DNA of 55,350 nt, taken from Dehalococcoidia bacterium. GTDB lineage: Bacteria > Chloroflexota > Dehalococcoidia > GIF9 > AB-539-J10. This document shows positions 8,511-16,792 of the stretch, one piece after another. Each line of letters opens with the position of its first letter. Within the stretch, counting starts at the first letter, position 1. Where the stretch lies: positions 1-55,350 of the forward strand of contig JAUWHP010000045.1 in assembly GCA_030605765.1 (NCBI GenBank), written 5' to 3'. The notes below the pieces were generated by a model, which was given only the letters and a program-made list of their open reading frames with translations, was not told the origin of the DNA and made no database searches. The position numbers and the translations under genes were made by a program.

Positions 8511-8559
8511 TAGCGTCCTTCACCCTCACATAAGCTTCATGTAAGGAAGTCCCTTTTCC

Positions 8560-9513
8560 TTACAAGAAAGCAGTAAGTGAGACAAGATATTGAGGTTCAG
8601 GGAAAGTATGGCTTAAAGCCTGCAGCAGAGCTATGTCTTGCCCGCTCAATCCCAACAACCTCATTTGTACAGCGTAAACCAGGCTGCCGAGATTAAGTCC
8701 TAGCAGCGATTCTAACAATGACTTTTGGGGTCTGTAATACTCTATTTGAGGAGCCGTAACACCAGACAGCTCTGCCGCCAAATCTATAGCTGTATCCAGC
8801 CCGCCTAATTCGTCAACTAATCCCAATTCCCTGGCTTGGTCGCCAGTATAAAGCTGGCCGGTAGCTAAATTTCTGACCTCTTCTTTGCTCAACCCTCTAC
8901 TTTCAGCTACCATCCCCACGAATTGCTCATAATAGTCATCCACCATTTGTTGCATGATTTCTTCTTCCTCAGGCGTTAATTCCCTGAGCCCCGAGTACAT
9001 ATCTTTATATTTCCCGCCGGTGAAAATTTGCATTTCAATTCCCAGTTTGTCGTAAAGTCCTTTAACATTCGGTATCGTAGAGATAACACCGATGCTCCCG
9101 GTAGATGTGCCCGGAAGAGCCACGATCTTATCCGCTCTGGCTGAGATATAATAGCCACCAGAAGCAGCCATGCTCCCCATACTGACCACGACGGGTTTGG
9201 ATTGCTTAACCTTCTCTATTTCTGCCGAGATTTCCTGGCAAGGCGCCACTGCACCGCCAGAACTATCCACTCGCAGAACAATTGCCTTTACTGCAGCATC
9301 CATCTCTGCCTTATTCAGTTGCTCCCTCACCAAACTGGGAGTGATAGCCGAACCCCAAAACAAAGAGCTGCCTCCTGCTGTAATAGACCCAGTGAGAGAA
9401 ATCACCGCTATTTTATCTCCTGCCGGCATTACTGATATGCAGCCAGTAGGAATCAACATTGTAGCCAGCAATAACATGGCCAGGGCAATAGCTGTCACCT
9501 TTTTCTTCCTCAT
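8560..9513 (-). CDS. sppA: Signal peptide peptidase SppA, lipoprotein-like
   Basis: This 317-residue membrane-anchored serine protease cleaves leftover signal peptides. After a basic start (MRKKK) and a hydrophobic helix there is IPTGC, a near-lipobox with Cys25 as the possible lipidated residue. The Ser/Lys dyad is visible as Ser118 in GSMAASGGYY and Lys170 in GGKYKDMYS, and VDSSGGAV forms the oxyanion-side segment. It is the short single-domain form like that of Gram-positive bacteria. It shares a four-base overlap with aroE, so its translation is coupled to a shikimate-pathway gene although the functions are unrelated. Confidence 0.93.
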   Translation of the reverse strand: MRKKKVTAIALAMLLLATMLIPTGCISVMPAGDKIAVISLTGSITAGGSSLFWGSAITPSLVREQLNKAEMDAAVKAIVLRVDSSGGAVAPCQEISAEIEKVKQSKPVVVSMGSMAASGGYYISARADKIVALPGTSTGSIGVISTIPNVKGLYDKLGIEMQIFTGGKYKDMYSGLRELTPEEEEIMQQMVDDYYEQFVGMVAESRGLSKEEVRNLATGQLYTGDQARELGLVDELGGLDTAIDLAAELSGVTAPQIEYYRPQKSLLESLLGLNLGSLVYAVQMRLLGLSGQDIALLQALSHTFPEPQYLVSLTAFL

Positions 9514-10427
9514 CTTTTTCCTCCTATCAGTACCTTCCTCGCCTTATCCAACATTATGTCAACTGGGGCTTTCTTGCCCGTCCATAATTCAAAGGAGGCC
9601 GCTCCCTGATATACTAGCATGGCCAGGCCACCAAGTATATTTGCTCCCGCCTTCCCAGCCAACTCTAACAAGCGTGTGGGATAAGGATTATATACCAGGT
9701 CATAAACCAGGACACCCGGCGGAATCACCTCAATATCAAAAGGGGACTTGCTTTCTTGAGGGCTATGCTTCATTCCCACGCTGGTGCAATTAACTATTAA
9801 ATGGCAGTGAGTAAAAGTCTCACCTGAGCTTAGATTTTGACCGGGCAAAGTAATCACCTCTGTGCTCAATCCTTCCGAGCCTGCGGGTCGAAGCCCCGAA
9901 TAAAGTGAAGGGGAAGAATCTCCAATATAGCTTCTCAAGGTCTCTGCTAATGTTTCAGCTCGCACGGGCGTTCGATTGATGATAATGAGCGAGCTTACTT
10001 TCTCCCGCACCAGGGCGAAACATACCGCCCTCGCAGCCCCACCTGCACCAAGAACCACCACTCGTTTACCTTCAGGGTCAAAATGGCCTTCCTGCCGTAA
10101 GCCCTCAAGGAAACCATGAGCATCGGTATTGAAACCCAAAAGCCTATTATCCCTCTTAACTATGGTATTGACAGCACCAATCAAGCCCGCCAGGTCATCA
10201 ACCTCGTCCAATAAAGGTAAAACTGCTTCCTTATAAGGCACAGTTACATTGGCTCCCAGATTTCGAGGCTCCCTTAGTCCAGTTACCACAGCCTCAAGTT
10301 TCTCCGGGCTTGTTTCCCAGGCTTCATAGCGAATATCAAGGTGGTAGGAATCCAGAGCCGCTTGCTGAAAATATGGAGAGACGGAATGTTTGATGGGATA
10401 ACCAATGAGGCCAATGAATTTTGTCAC
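9510..10427 (-). CDS. aroE: Shikimate dehydrogenase with a repeat-derived insertion
   Basis: This NADP-dependent enzyme reduces 3-dehydroshikimate to shikimate. Catalytic Lys66 (VTVPYK) and Asp102 (NTDAHG), the Rossmann loop VLGAGGAARA (about 126-135), the NRTPVRAE cofactor-discriminating segment and NCTSVGM are all present. The start is GTG at 10427, sharing one base with the ruvX stop (TAGTG). At 305 residues it is about 20 longer than typical AroE. The excess sits at residues about 171-188 (SSPSLYSGLRPAGSEGLS) right after the cofactor-binding arginine segment, in a region that is normally a short loop. The DNA there (about 9865-9915) reads like non-coding repeat sequence. The core residues suggest the enzyme still works. 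Confidence 0.94.
   Translation of the reverse strand: MTKFIGLIGYPIKHSVSPYFQQAALDSYHLDIRYEAWETSPEKLEAVVTGLREPRNLGANVTVPYKEAVLPLLDEVDDLAGLIGAVNTIVKRDNRLLGFNTDAHGFLEGLRQEGHFDPEGKRVVVLGAGGAARAVCFALVREKVSSLIIINRTPVRAETLAETLRSYIGDSSPSLYSGLRPAGSEGLSTEVITLPGQNLSSGETFTHCHLIVNCTSVGMKHSPQESKSPFDIEVIPPGVLVYDLVYNPYPTRLLELAGKAGANILGGLAMLVYQGAASFELWTGKKAPVDIMLDKARKVLIGGKR
9865..9915. repeat. Repeat-like insertion inside aroE
   Basis: This stretch encodes the extra loop of AroE. Its AATAAAGTGAAGGGG (plus strand, around 9899-9913) closely resembles ATAAAGTGAGGGGG of the palindromic repeat at 1704-1745. The boundaries are estimated from where AroE similarity resumes. Confidence 0.4.
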
Positions 10428-10873
10428 TAAACAGTCCCTTCCTTTTGCTCAGAATGCCTGCTATCCAGAAACCCCTGCAGAATAAAAGAAGCAGCTATGG
10501 CATCTCGGCGCTGATTTCTCTTTTTCCTCTTCGTACCCACCTCAGCCATCAACTGCTCAGCAGCTACAGTGGAGAACCGTTCATCCCACAATTCTATATC
10601 AATTTGGCCAATATTGCTCTGCTGTACTCGTAACGATAGTTTGTCAGTGAAAGCTGTTGTCTTATTAGCTTGTTGTCCAAGGCCACCATTCAAGGAGCGA
10701 GGCAAACCAATCACGATTCGCTCTATCCTGTGCTGTTTAACAAGCTTGATAATATCGTCTATAGCTGCATCTTCGCTTTTGGCAATCACAGTTAAAGGAA
10801 CAGCCAGAAGTCCATGCGGGCCACTTATGGCTACCCCTGTCCTTCTATCTCCAACATCTAACCCTAAGCTACG
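10427..10873 (-). CDS. ruvX: Putative pre-16S rRNA nuclease / Holliday junction resolvase-like YqgF
   Basis: This RNase H-fold protein of about 148 residues begins GLDVGDRRTGVAISG, with the first catalytic Asp, continues with IVIGLPRSLNGG and the ELWDERFSTVAAE segment, and ends with QRRDAIAASFILQGFLD carrying the last acidic ligand. The family processes the 5' end of 16S rRNA in E. coli. The frame extends upstream to a TTG at 10915 inside alaS. I prefer ATG at 10873, four bases after the alaS stop, because the conserved domain begins there. alaS-ruvX adjacency is a common bacterial arrangement. Confidence 0.92.
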   Translation of the reverse strand, partial: RSLGLDVGDRRTGVAISGPHGLLAVPLTVIAKSEDAAIDDIIKLVKQHRIERIVIGLPRSLNGGLGQQANKTTAFTDKLSLRVQQSNIGQIDIELWDERFSTVAAEQLMAEVGTKRKKRNQRRDAIAASFILQGFLDSRHSEQKEGTV

Positions 10874-10877
10874 CATA

Positions 10878-13511
10878 TTAGACCTGACGAGCTCGCTTAG
10901 CTTGGCTGGCAACAACGCTTTTAACTAAACTCAAGGCTTCATCAAGCTTAGCTGCATCCTTGCCACCTGCTTCAGCCATAGTTGCTTTGCCTCCCCCTCC
11001 ACCACCAGCCACCTTAGCCACCTGCTTAACAATATCACCGGCATGAAGCCCCTTAGCCACGAGATCAGGAGTAACCATAGCCAGAAAGTTAGGCTTGCCC
11101 CTATAAACCGTAGCTAGAACTACCACGACACTCCTCAATTTGTCCCGCAATATATCACCCATTTCCCTGAGAACAGGCATAGTCAACAGCGGCACTTTAG
11201 CCGTTAAAACTGTTACCCCATTAACCTGCACTGTTTGCTTAAGCAAGGATTCCGCTATTTTGCGTGACAGCTCCCTTTCCAATAACAACAATCTCTTATG
11301 TTCTATTTCTCGCTCGCCAATAAGAGCACTTACTTTAGTGGAAACTTCCTCAATAGAACTCCCTACTTCCTTAGCCACATCTTGCAAAGCAGAAAGACGC
11401 TTTTCAAACAATAATTCAGCAGCTCTTCCGGTCACAGCTTCAATGCGACGCAGGCCAGTGCCAATGCTGCTTTCACCACATATAAGGAAAAGACCAATTT
11501 CACCTGTTGATTTAACGTGTGTGCCACCACAAAGCTCCTTGCTTATTGGCGGCTCGCCAAGTTCGACCAGGCGAACTTCCTCCCCATATTTCTCTTCAAA
11601 TAAAGCAATAGCACCTTCAGCGATAGCCTGCTTATAAGGAATGACTCTTGACTTTACCGGTAAGTTTTGACGTATTTTGTCATTAATCCATCTTTGAATC
11701 TCTCCAAGCTGTTCTTCAGTTATAGCTGCCAGCCAGGAGAAATCGAATCTGAGCCTATTTGACTCTACTAACGAACCTCTTTGAGAAACGCGGTCGCCCA
11801 ATATTTGTCTTAAAGCAGCTTGAAGAAGATGCGTAGCGGTATGATTGCGAGCGATATCCAGACGACGAGCTACATCAACGCTAGCCTCTACCTCGTCGCC
11901 CACAGAGATCTCGCCTCCAGAAATTTTCCCCCGGTGGACTATCATATCGCCAGCACTTCTAACAGTATCAGTTATGATAACTTTTCCTTTGTTGCTGCTT
12001 ATTTCACCGCTGTCCCCTACTTGCCCTCCCATCTCACCATAAAAAGGAGTCTTGTCAAGAATTATGTCAATCCCATCTCCTTGAGCAGCAGTTTTTTTAG
12101 GCTGCCCTTGAACCCTTAACTCAAGGATTTTAGATTGCGCGGTGTTTGTTTCATACCCAACAAACTCTGTGGGTGTAACGATTCTCGCCCTGGCGGTGGC
12201 TGTCTTAGTAAAAGTCTGAGCTGCCTTGGCTCTCTCTCTCTGCTTTCCCATCTCAAATTGGAAGCCTTCCCAATCTATAGATAGGCCTCGCTCCTTAGCA
12301 ATTTCAGCGGTTAGTTCTTTAGGAAAGCCATAAGTATCATAAAGTCTAAACACCTGCTCTCCCGGCAGCCATTCTCCTCCCCGACTTAGAGCTTCCCCTA
12401 CGAGCTCTTCCACCAAACCAAGCCCTGCATCCAGGGTAGCAATGAATCTCTCCTCTTCTGCTCTGGTAACTTCGCTAATTAAGCTTCGGTTAGTTATCAA
12501 TTCAGGATACACATGACTCATATTATCGATAACAACCTCTGCAACTTCGCCAAGAAAAAGCCTATCCAGGCTCAATCTTCTGCCAAAAAGAGAGGCGCGG
12601 CGCAATAGTCGCCGTAAGACATAGCCTCTTCCCTCATTAGAGGGTAAGACTCCATCAGCAATAAGGAATGTGATGCCCCGAGTATGCTCGGCAACGATTC
12701 TAATAGCCCTGTTATCACCCCCATCCTCACCATAACTCTTACCTGTTAACTGGCAAACCCGTTGCATCAACGGTGAAAAAATGTCTGTTTCATAAACTGA
12801 GGCCTTACCCTGCACTGCCGCTGCAATCCTTTCCAGCCCCATTCCAGTGTCAATATTCGGCTTGGGCAGAGAATTACGACTACCATCGGGGTTCTGGTTA
12901 TACTGGGTGAACACCAGATTCCATATCTCAAAGAAACGGTCACAATCGCAATTAGGTTTGCACTCAGGCCTACCACAGCCAATTCCCTCGCCCATGTCAT
13001 AGTGTATTTCGCTGCACGGCCCGCAGGGCCCAGAATCGCCAGCCGGACCCCAGAAATTGTCCTCATCGCCAAAGCGTAATATCCTATCAGCAGAAACTCC
13101 AACTTGGCGCCAACAAGCGAAGGCTTCATCATCATCGAGGTAAATAGTCACCCAGAGCCGCTCTTTGGGTAGTTTCAACTGCTCCGTGACAAATTGCCAT
13201 GACCAGAAAATAGTTTCTTTTTTGAAATAATCACCCACACTGAAGTTTCCCAGCATCTCAAAGAAAGTAAGATGCTTCCCATCGCCTACTGCATCTATAT
13301 CGGTAGCACGAAAACACTTTTGGCAGGAGGTCAACCGCGAGTTGGGAGGCTTCCCCAGTCCCAGGAAGTAGGGTTTGAACTGCACCATACCAGCGCTGGT
13401 CAGCAGTAGAGTAGGATCTCCATGGGGAACTAAAGATATACCAGGGACGACCTTATGCCCCCTGTTCTCGAAGAATTTCAGGAAAAGTTGTCTGATCTCG
13501 TCGCTAGTCAC
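10878..13511 (-). CDS. alaS: Alanyl-tRNA synthetase
   Basis: This full-length class II synthetase has 877 residues. The catalytic domain starts TSDEIRQLFLKFFENRGHKVVP and holds motif 2 around SCQKCFRATDIDAVGDGKHLTFFEMLGNFS. The editing domain has the zinc ligands HTATH and CGGTH, which clear mischarged Ser/Gly. The C-Ala segment is Gly-rich (KVAGGGGGGKATMAEAGG). The start is GTG at 13511. It is the first gene of the long minus-strand array, and a candidate promoter lies upstream at 13578-13606. Confidence 0.97.
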   Translation of the reverse strand: MTSDEIRQLFLKFFENRGHKVVPGISLVPHGDPTLLLTSAGMVQFKPYFLGLGKPPNSRLTSCQKCFRATDIDAVGDGKHLTFFEMLGNFSVGDYFKKETIFWSWQFVTEQLKLPKERLWVTIYLDDDEAFACWRQVGVSADRILRFGDEDNFWGPAGDSGPCGPCSEIHYDMGEGIGCGRPECKPNCDCDRFFEIWNLVFTQYNQNPDGSRNSLPKPNIDTGMGLERIAAAVQGKASVYETDIFSPLMQRVCQLTGKSYGEDGGDNRAIRIVAEHTRGITFLIADGVLPSNEGRGYVLRRLLRRASLFGRRLSLDRLFLGEVAEVVIDNMSHVYPELITNRSLISEVTRAEEERFIATLDAGLGLVEELVGEALSRGGEWLPGEQVFRLYDTYGFPKELTAEIAKERGLSIDWEGFQFEMGKQRERAKAAQTFTKTATARARIVTPTEFVGYETNTAQSKILELRVQGQPKKTAAQGDGIDIILDKTPFYGEMGGQVGDSGEISSNKGKVIITDTVRSAGDMIVHRGKISGGEISVGDEVEASVDVARRLDIARNHTATHLLQAALRQILGDRVSQRGSLVESNRLRFDFSWLAAITEEQLGEIQRWINDKIRQNLPVKSRVIPYKQAIAEGAIALFEEKYGEEVRLVELGEPPISKELCGGTHVKSTGEIGLFLICGESSIGTGLRRIEAVTGRAAELLFEKRLSALQDVAKEVGSSIEEVSTKVSALIGEREIEHKRLLLLERELSRKIAESLLKQTVQVNGVTVLTAKVPLLTMPVLREMGDILRDKLRSVVVVLATVYRGKPNFLAMVTPDLVAKGLHAGDIVKQVAKVAGGGGGGKATMAEAGGKDAAKLDEALSLVKSVVASQAKRARQV

Positions 13512-13577
13512 TTGCAGTTACCGATTCGGACTTCAAAACATGCCAGTTTAGCCATCAATTGATGCTTTAGCTCAACT

Positions 13578-13606
13578 ATGCTAGCATAAACGTTGCTCTC
13601 GGGCAA
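13578..13606 (-). promoter_or_regulatory. Candidate promoter of the alaS-clpP array, with palindrome at the -10
   Basis: On the minus strand TTGCCC (13601-13606) is followed after 17 bases by TAGCAT (13578-13583), with a TG one base before it as in extended -10 promoters. The -10 sits within a perfect 12-base palindrome, TATGCTAGCATA (13577-13588), which could be an operator. It is 66 bases from the alaS start. Confidence 0.4.
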
Positions 13607-13643
13607 AGAGGCTTTGTGAATACGTAATTTCAAGAGGATAAAC

Positions 13644-14540
13644 ATGACTGACTGGTTCATGGTGCACGGCATCCGGATTCTAGCAATTATTTTAATCTCC
13701 ACCGTCATATGCCTTTTGTTGCGACACTTTGTGCGCCTGTTGATTAAGAAGTCTGTGTCTCGACAAATGAAGGGGCAGCCTGAGGGGGAAATAAAAAAGA
13801 GAACTGATACCTTATGCTCGATTTTTGTTAATACAGGCATAGCCATCGTTGCCACTCTCGCCATCTTCACCATACTTCCTGAATTTGGAGTTAATACTGC
13901 TGCTGCACTGGCTTCTCTGGGCATAATCGGGATTGCTGTGGGCTTTGGCGCTCAATACCTGATTCGTGACCTTATTGCCGGATTCTTCATCTTACTCGAA
14001 AATCAATTCAATGTGGGTGATGTTATACGGACGGGTACTATTGCTGGCGGGGTAGAGGAGATATCTATCAGGAGGACTATCCTGAGAGATCTTGATGGGG
14101 CGCGCCACATGATCCCCAATGGGGAGATCAGAACAGTGAGCAACCTCACCCAAGGGTGGTCGAGGGCCCATCTCAATATAAGCGTGGCCTACAAGGAAGA
14201 CCTTGATAGGGTTATGGGTTTAATGAGGAAGACATGGGAGGAAATGGCACAGGATCGGAACTGGTCTCCCTTTATGAAAGTGGCAACCCCCTGGCTTCTG
14301 AGAGTAGATGAATTCGGGAATTCAGGCATAATCATAAAGATGGTAGGGGAGACTGAGCCTATCAAACAATGGGATGTTATGGGGGAATTCAGAAGAAGGA
14401 TAAAGAAGGTCTTCGACCAGGAAGGTATTGAAATTCCCTGGCCCCACACCAAGGTCTACTTCGGCAATGCCCCTCCTGCTGCAGAGGGAACTCAGCCAAT
14501 GCCAGAGAAATCTACAAATACGAAGGCTGGGCCACCTTAA
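13644..14540 (+). CDS. MscS-family small-conductance mechanosensitive channel
   Basis: This 298-residue membrane protein has an N-terminal transmembrane helix (about 9-30), a second (about 60-80) and the pore-lining helix region AALASLGIIGIAVGFGAQYLIRDLIAGFFILLE, whose Gly/Ala packing is typical of TM3 in MscS. The soluble vestibule follows, with FNVGDVIRTG and the beta domain VEEISIRRTILRDLDGARHMIPNGEI. It releases solutes on osmotic downshock, fitting the compatible-solute cluster further along. It starts divergently from alaS with AGAGGA upstream of ATG and converges on holA with only two bases between stops. The C-terminal tail is Pro/Thr-rich and variable. Confidence 0.92.
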   Translation: MTDWFMVHGIRILAIILISTVICLLLRHFVRLLIKKSVSRQMKGQPEGEIKKRTDTLCSIFVNTGIAIVATLAIFTILPEFGVNTAAALASLGIIGIAVGFGAQYLIRDLIAGFFILLENQFNVGDVIRTGTIAGGVEEISIRRTILRDLDGARHMIPNGEIRTVSNLTQGWSRAHLNISVAYKEDLDRVMGLMRKTWEEMAQDRNWSPFMKVATPWLLRVDEFGNSGIIIKMVGETEPIKQWDVMGEFRRRIKKVFDQEGIEIPWPHTKVYFGNAPPAAEGTQPMPEKSTNTKAGPP

Positions 14541-14542
14541 GC

Positions 14543-15541
14543 TCAGGAAGTAGTGAGCTCAGCTACTAAAAATTCGAGAGCTAACTGGTCATCACATTTG
14601 CCAGTTTTAATAGCCAGATCAGTCTCCAGAAGCTTATCGTAAGCTCTTTTTATATGTTCCACGTCATACAGTTTAGCCTGGCTGAGTGTTCTATCCACAG
14701 CAAAAGGCTTTAATCCTAATTTGCTCTGGATTTGCTTCCGAGATAATCCTGAACTCAATTCTTTGGCTTGCGCTATTAAACGGAACTGCCTGGTAACCAT
14801 AGTTAGAATGTAGGTCGCCGGGTCACCTTCTTGATAGCACCGGTGGAGTATCCGTTGGGCTATCTCAGTCTGACCTTCGACAATTGCATCTGCCAGGGCA
14901 AAAATGTTAGCCTCTTGAGCATAGCTCGCCAATTGCCTCACATCATCTTCACTGATAGTACGCCCGTGAGCATAAAGGAGCAGCTTCAGTATTTCATTAT
15001 TCATCGCCCATAAATTTCCACCTATGAGCTCAGCAAGCAAATCCAGAGCCTCAGGAGTAATGCTACCACTCTCCTCTGTTACTCGTTGTCGCACCCAATC
15101 TGCTAATTTCTTACCTCGCAGCAACGGGAAAGTCTTTACCTGGGCTAATGGCAAAAGCCTTTTCAACAAGGGATTATACTCAGCTATTTTGCCATCAACT
15201 AATATAAGCACAGTGGTTGATGCCATTTGTTTGATGCAAGGAGCTAAATTTTCCCACTCTCCTAGCTCGTTTGCGGATTTGCTGATGGCACGTTTACCAG
15301 GCTGCTTCTTGCCTGGCTTCAGTTCAAACTTCCCCAGCAAACCATCAACTATAACTAACCGATACGAGGATAAGAAAGGAACAGCACCACAGTTTTCTCT
15401 AAGCTCACTCAAAGTTAGCTTTTGGCCATCCAGCCTGGCGGTACTAACTGCCAGCATTTGTGGATCACCTAAGCCAGCTTTAATCTTCTCAGCAGCCTGA
15501 TTAAGAGAGAAATCATCCTGTCCATAAAGAATATGAAACAT
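14543..15541 (-). CDS. holA: DNA polymerase III delta subunit
   Basis: This 332-residue clamp-loader subunit opens the beta clamp. The start FHILYGQDDFSLNQAAEKI matches the family, followed by the degenerate AAA+ fold (RLVIVDGLLGKF, STTVLILVDGKIAEYNPL), LIGGNLWAMNNEILKLLLYAHG and the C-terminal collar helices (LADAIVEGQTEIAQRILHR, ILTMVTRQFRLIAQAKEL). A Lys/Pro-rich loop at about 75-95 (LKPGKKQPGKRAISKSA) is longer than I expect for the family. It is monocistronic here and faces away from the YchF-like gene. Confidence 0.9.
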   Translation of the reverse strand: MFHILYGQDDFSLNQAAEKIKAGLGDPQMLAVSTARLDGQKLTLSELRENCGAVPFLSSYRLVIVDGLLGKFELKPGKKQPGKRAISKSANELGEWENLAPCIKQMASTTVLILVDGKIAEYNPLLKRLLPLAQVKTFPLLRGKKLADWVRQRVTEESGSITPEALDLLAELIGGNLWAMNNEILKLLLYAHGRTISEDDVRQLASYAQEANIFALADAIVEGQTEIAQRILHRCYQEGDPATYILTMVTRQFRLIAQAKELSSGLSRKQIQSKLGLKPFAVDRTLSQAKLYDVEHIKRAYDKLLETDLAIKTGKCDDQLALEFLVAELTTS

Positions 15542-15612
15542 CTTCCGTTATTCTATCACAGCGTAAACCTTCTCTAATGGGAAGCTGAAAATAAACGTGG
15601 TAAAATATAAAT

Positions 15613-16704
15613 ATGAAAGTCGCTATTATTGGGTTACCCAAGAGCGGCAAAACAACGATTTTTAATGCCTTAACCAGCGGCAAAGCCGCAACTGCCGCTT
15701 ACTCCCCTTCCCTCACTCCCAATATAGGTGTGGCTAAAATACCTGACTCACGATTACTGATACTGGAAAGCATATTCCATCCCAAGAAAACCATTCCCGC
15801 TGAAGTAAGCTATGTAGACATTGCGGGTTCGGCCAAAGCCTCCAGTGGCAAGGGAGAGATAAAAGGAGAACTTTTGGGCTACTTGACCACTGCTGATGCT
15901 TTACTTCAGGTAGTTAGAGTTTTTGAAGATGCAAAAATCCCCCATCCTGAGGGAAGCATTAATCCTGAGAGAGATATAGCAACTCTGGATTTGGAACTTG
16001 CCTTTTCCGATTTAGCCATCATTGAAAGGAAGTTGGATAAACTGAAAGAGGCATTAAAAGCGGCTAAAGTACCGGACCGTGGACCGCATTTAAAGGAGCA
16101 AACTCTGTTACAGAAAATCAAAGCAGCATTGGATAATGATATACCCGTGAGGCAGCAGAGCTTAACCGAGGATGAACTTAAACTGCTGTCCAATTATCAA
16201 TTTCTCACTGCTAAGCCCACTCTAATTATTCTTAACATCGGAGAGTCACAAATACCAGAAGTCCCTCAACCGGAAACCGAGATAAAGTCACTTTATCCCC
16301 AATTTGCAGTGGTAGCTTTATGCGGCAAGCTGGAAATGGAATTAGGTCAACTAAATGACATCGAGGCTAAAGAATTCCGCGACGCTATGGGCCTAGCTAC
16401 GCCGGCACTTGACAAAGTTATCAACCTTTCCTATAAGCTTCTGGGGCTAATTTCCTTCTTCACGACAGCTTCCGCCGAGTTAAAAGCCTGGACCATTCCC
16501 AGCGGCACCACAACACCAAAGGCAGCAGGGAAGGTTCACTCCGATATGGAAAGAGGCTTCATCAGAGCTGAAGTAATAAACTGTAGTGACCTGGAGAGAT
16601 GCGGCAATTTGGCTGAGGCACGAAAAAAGGGCTTACTCAGGACAGAAGGCAAGAATTGCATCGTCCGTGACGGAGATGTAATCACCTTTCTATTTAATGT
16701 TTGA
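15613..16704 (+). CDS. ychF: YchF/Obg-like translation-factor GTPase, divergent form
   Basis: This is a 363-residue P-loop protein. G1 is GLPKSGKTTIFNAL, where ordinary YchF has GLPNVGKST. The switch region has NIGVAKIPDSRL and DIAGSAKASSGKGEIKGELLGYLTTADAL, close to the YchF pattern. The G4 equivalent is LNIGESQI, in line with the family's NxxE replacing NKxD, which in YchF goes with ATP preference. A central coiled helical region (about 115-190) and a C-terminal TGS domain (SDMERGFIRAEVI, IVRDGDVITFLFNV) complete the architecture. YchF proteins bind ribosomes and act in stress responses. The altered P-loop suggests a paralogue or lineage-specific form. A TAAAAT-like -10 lies just upstream. 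Confidence 0.88.
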   Translation: MKVAIIGLPKSGKTTIFNALTSGKAATAAYSPSLTPNIGVAKIPDSRLLILESIFHPKKTIPAEVSYVDIAGSAKASSGKGEIKGELLGYLTTADALLQVVRVFEDAKIPHPEGSINPERDIATLDLELAFSDLAIIERKLDKLKEALKAAKVPDRGPHLKEQTLLQKIKAALDNDIPVRQQSLTEDELKLLSNYQFLTAKPTLIILNIGESQIPEVPQPETEIKSLYPQFAVVALCGKLEMELGQLNDIEAKEFRDAMGLATPALDKVINLSYKLLGLISFFTTASAELKAWTIPSGTTTPKAAGKVHSDMERGFIRAEVINCSDLERCGNLAEARKKGLLRTEGKNCIVRDGDVITFLFNV

Positions 16705-16792
16705 GGCAATCTAAAAAGCTTGCACATTACCCGGATTCAATAAATCACCTCACTTCTGCCTCGGCGCAACTCAAGTATGCAAGTCCGTCCTG

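Noticed and set aside
13508-13924. 138-codon minus-strand ORF between alaS and mscS
   Set aside because: It is mostly antisense to the mscS gene, whose start, ribosome-binding site and membrane helices are convincing.
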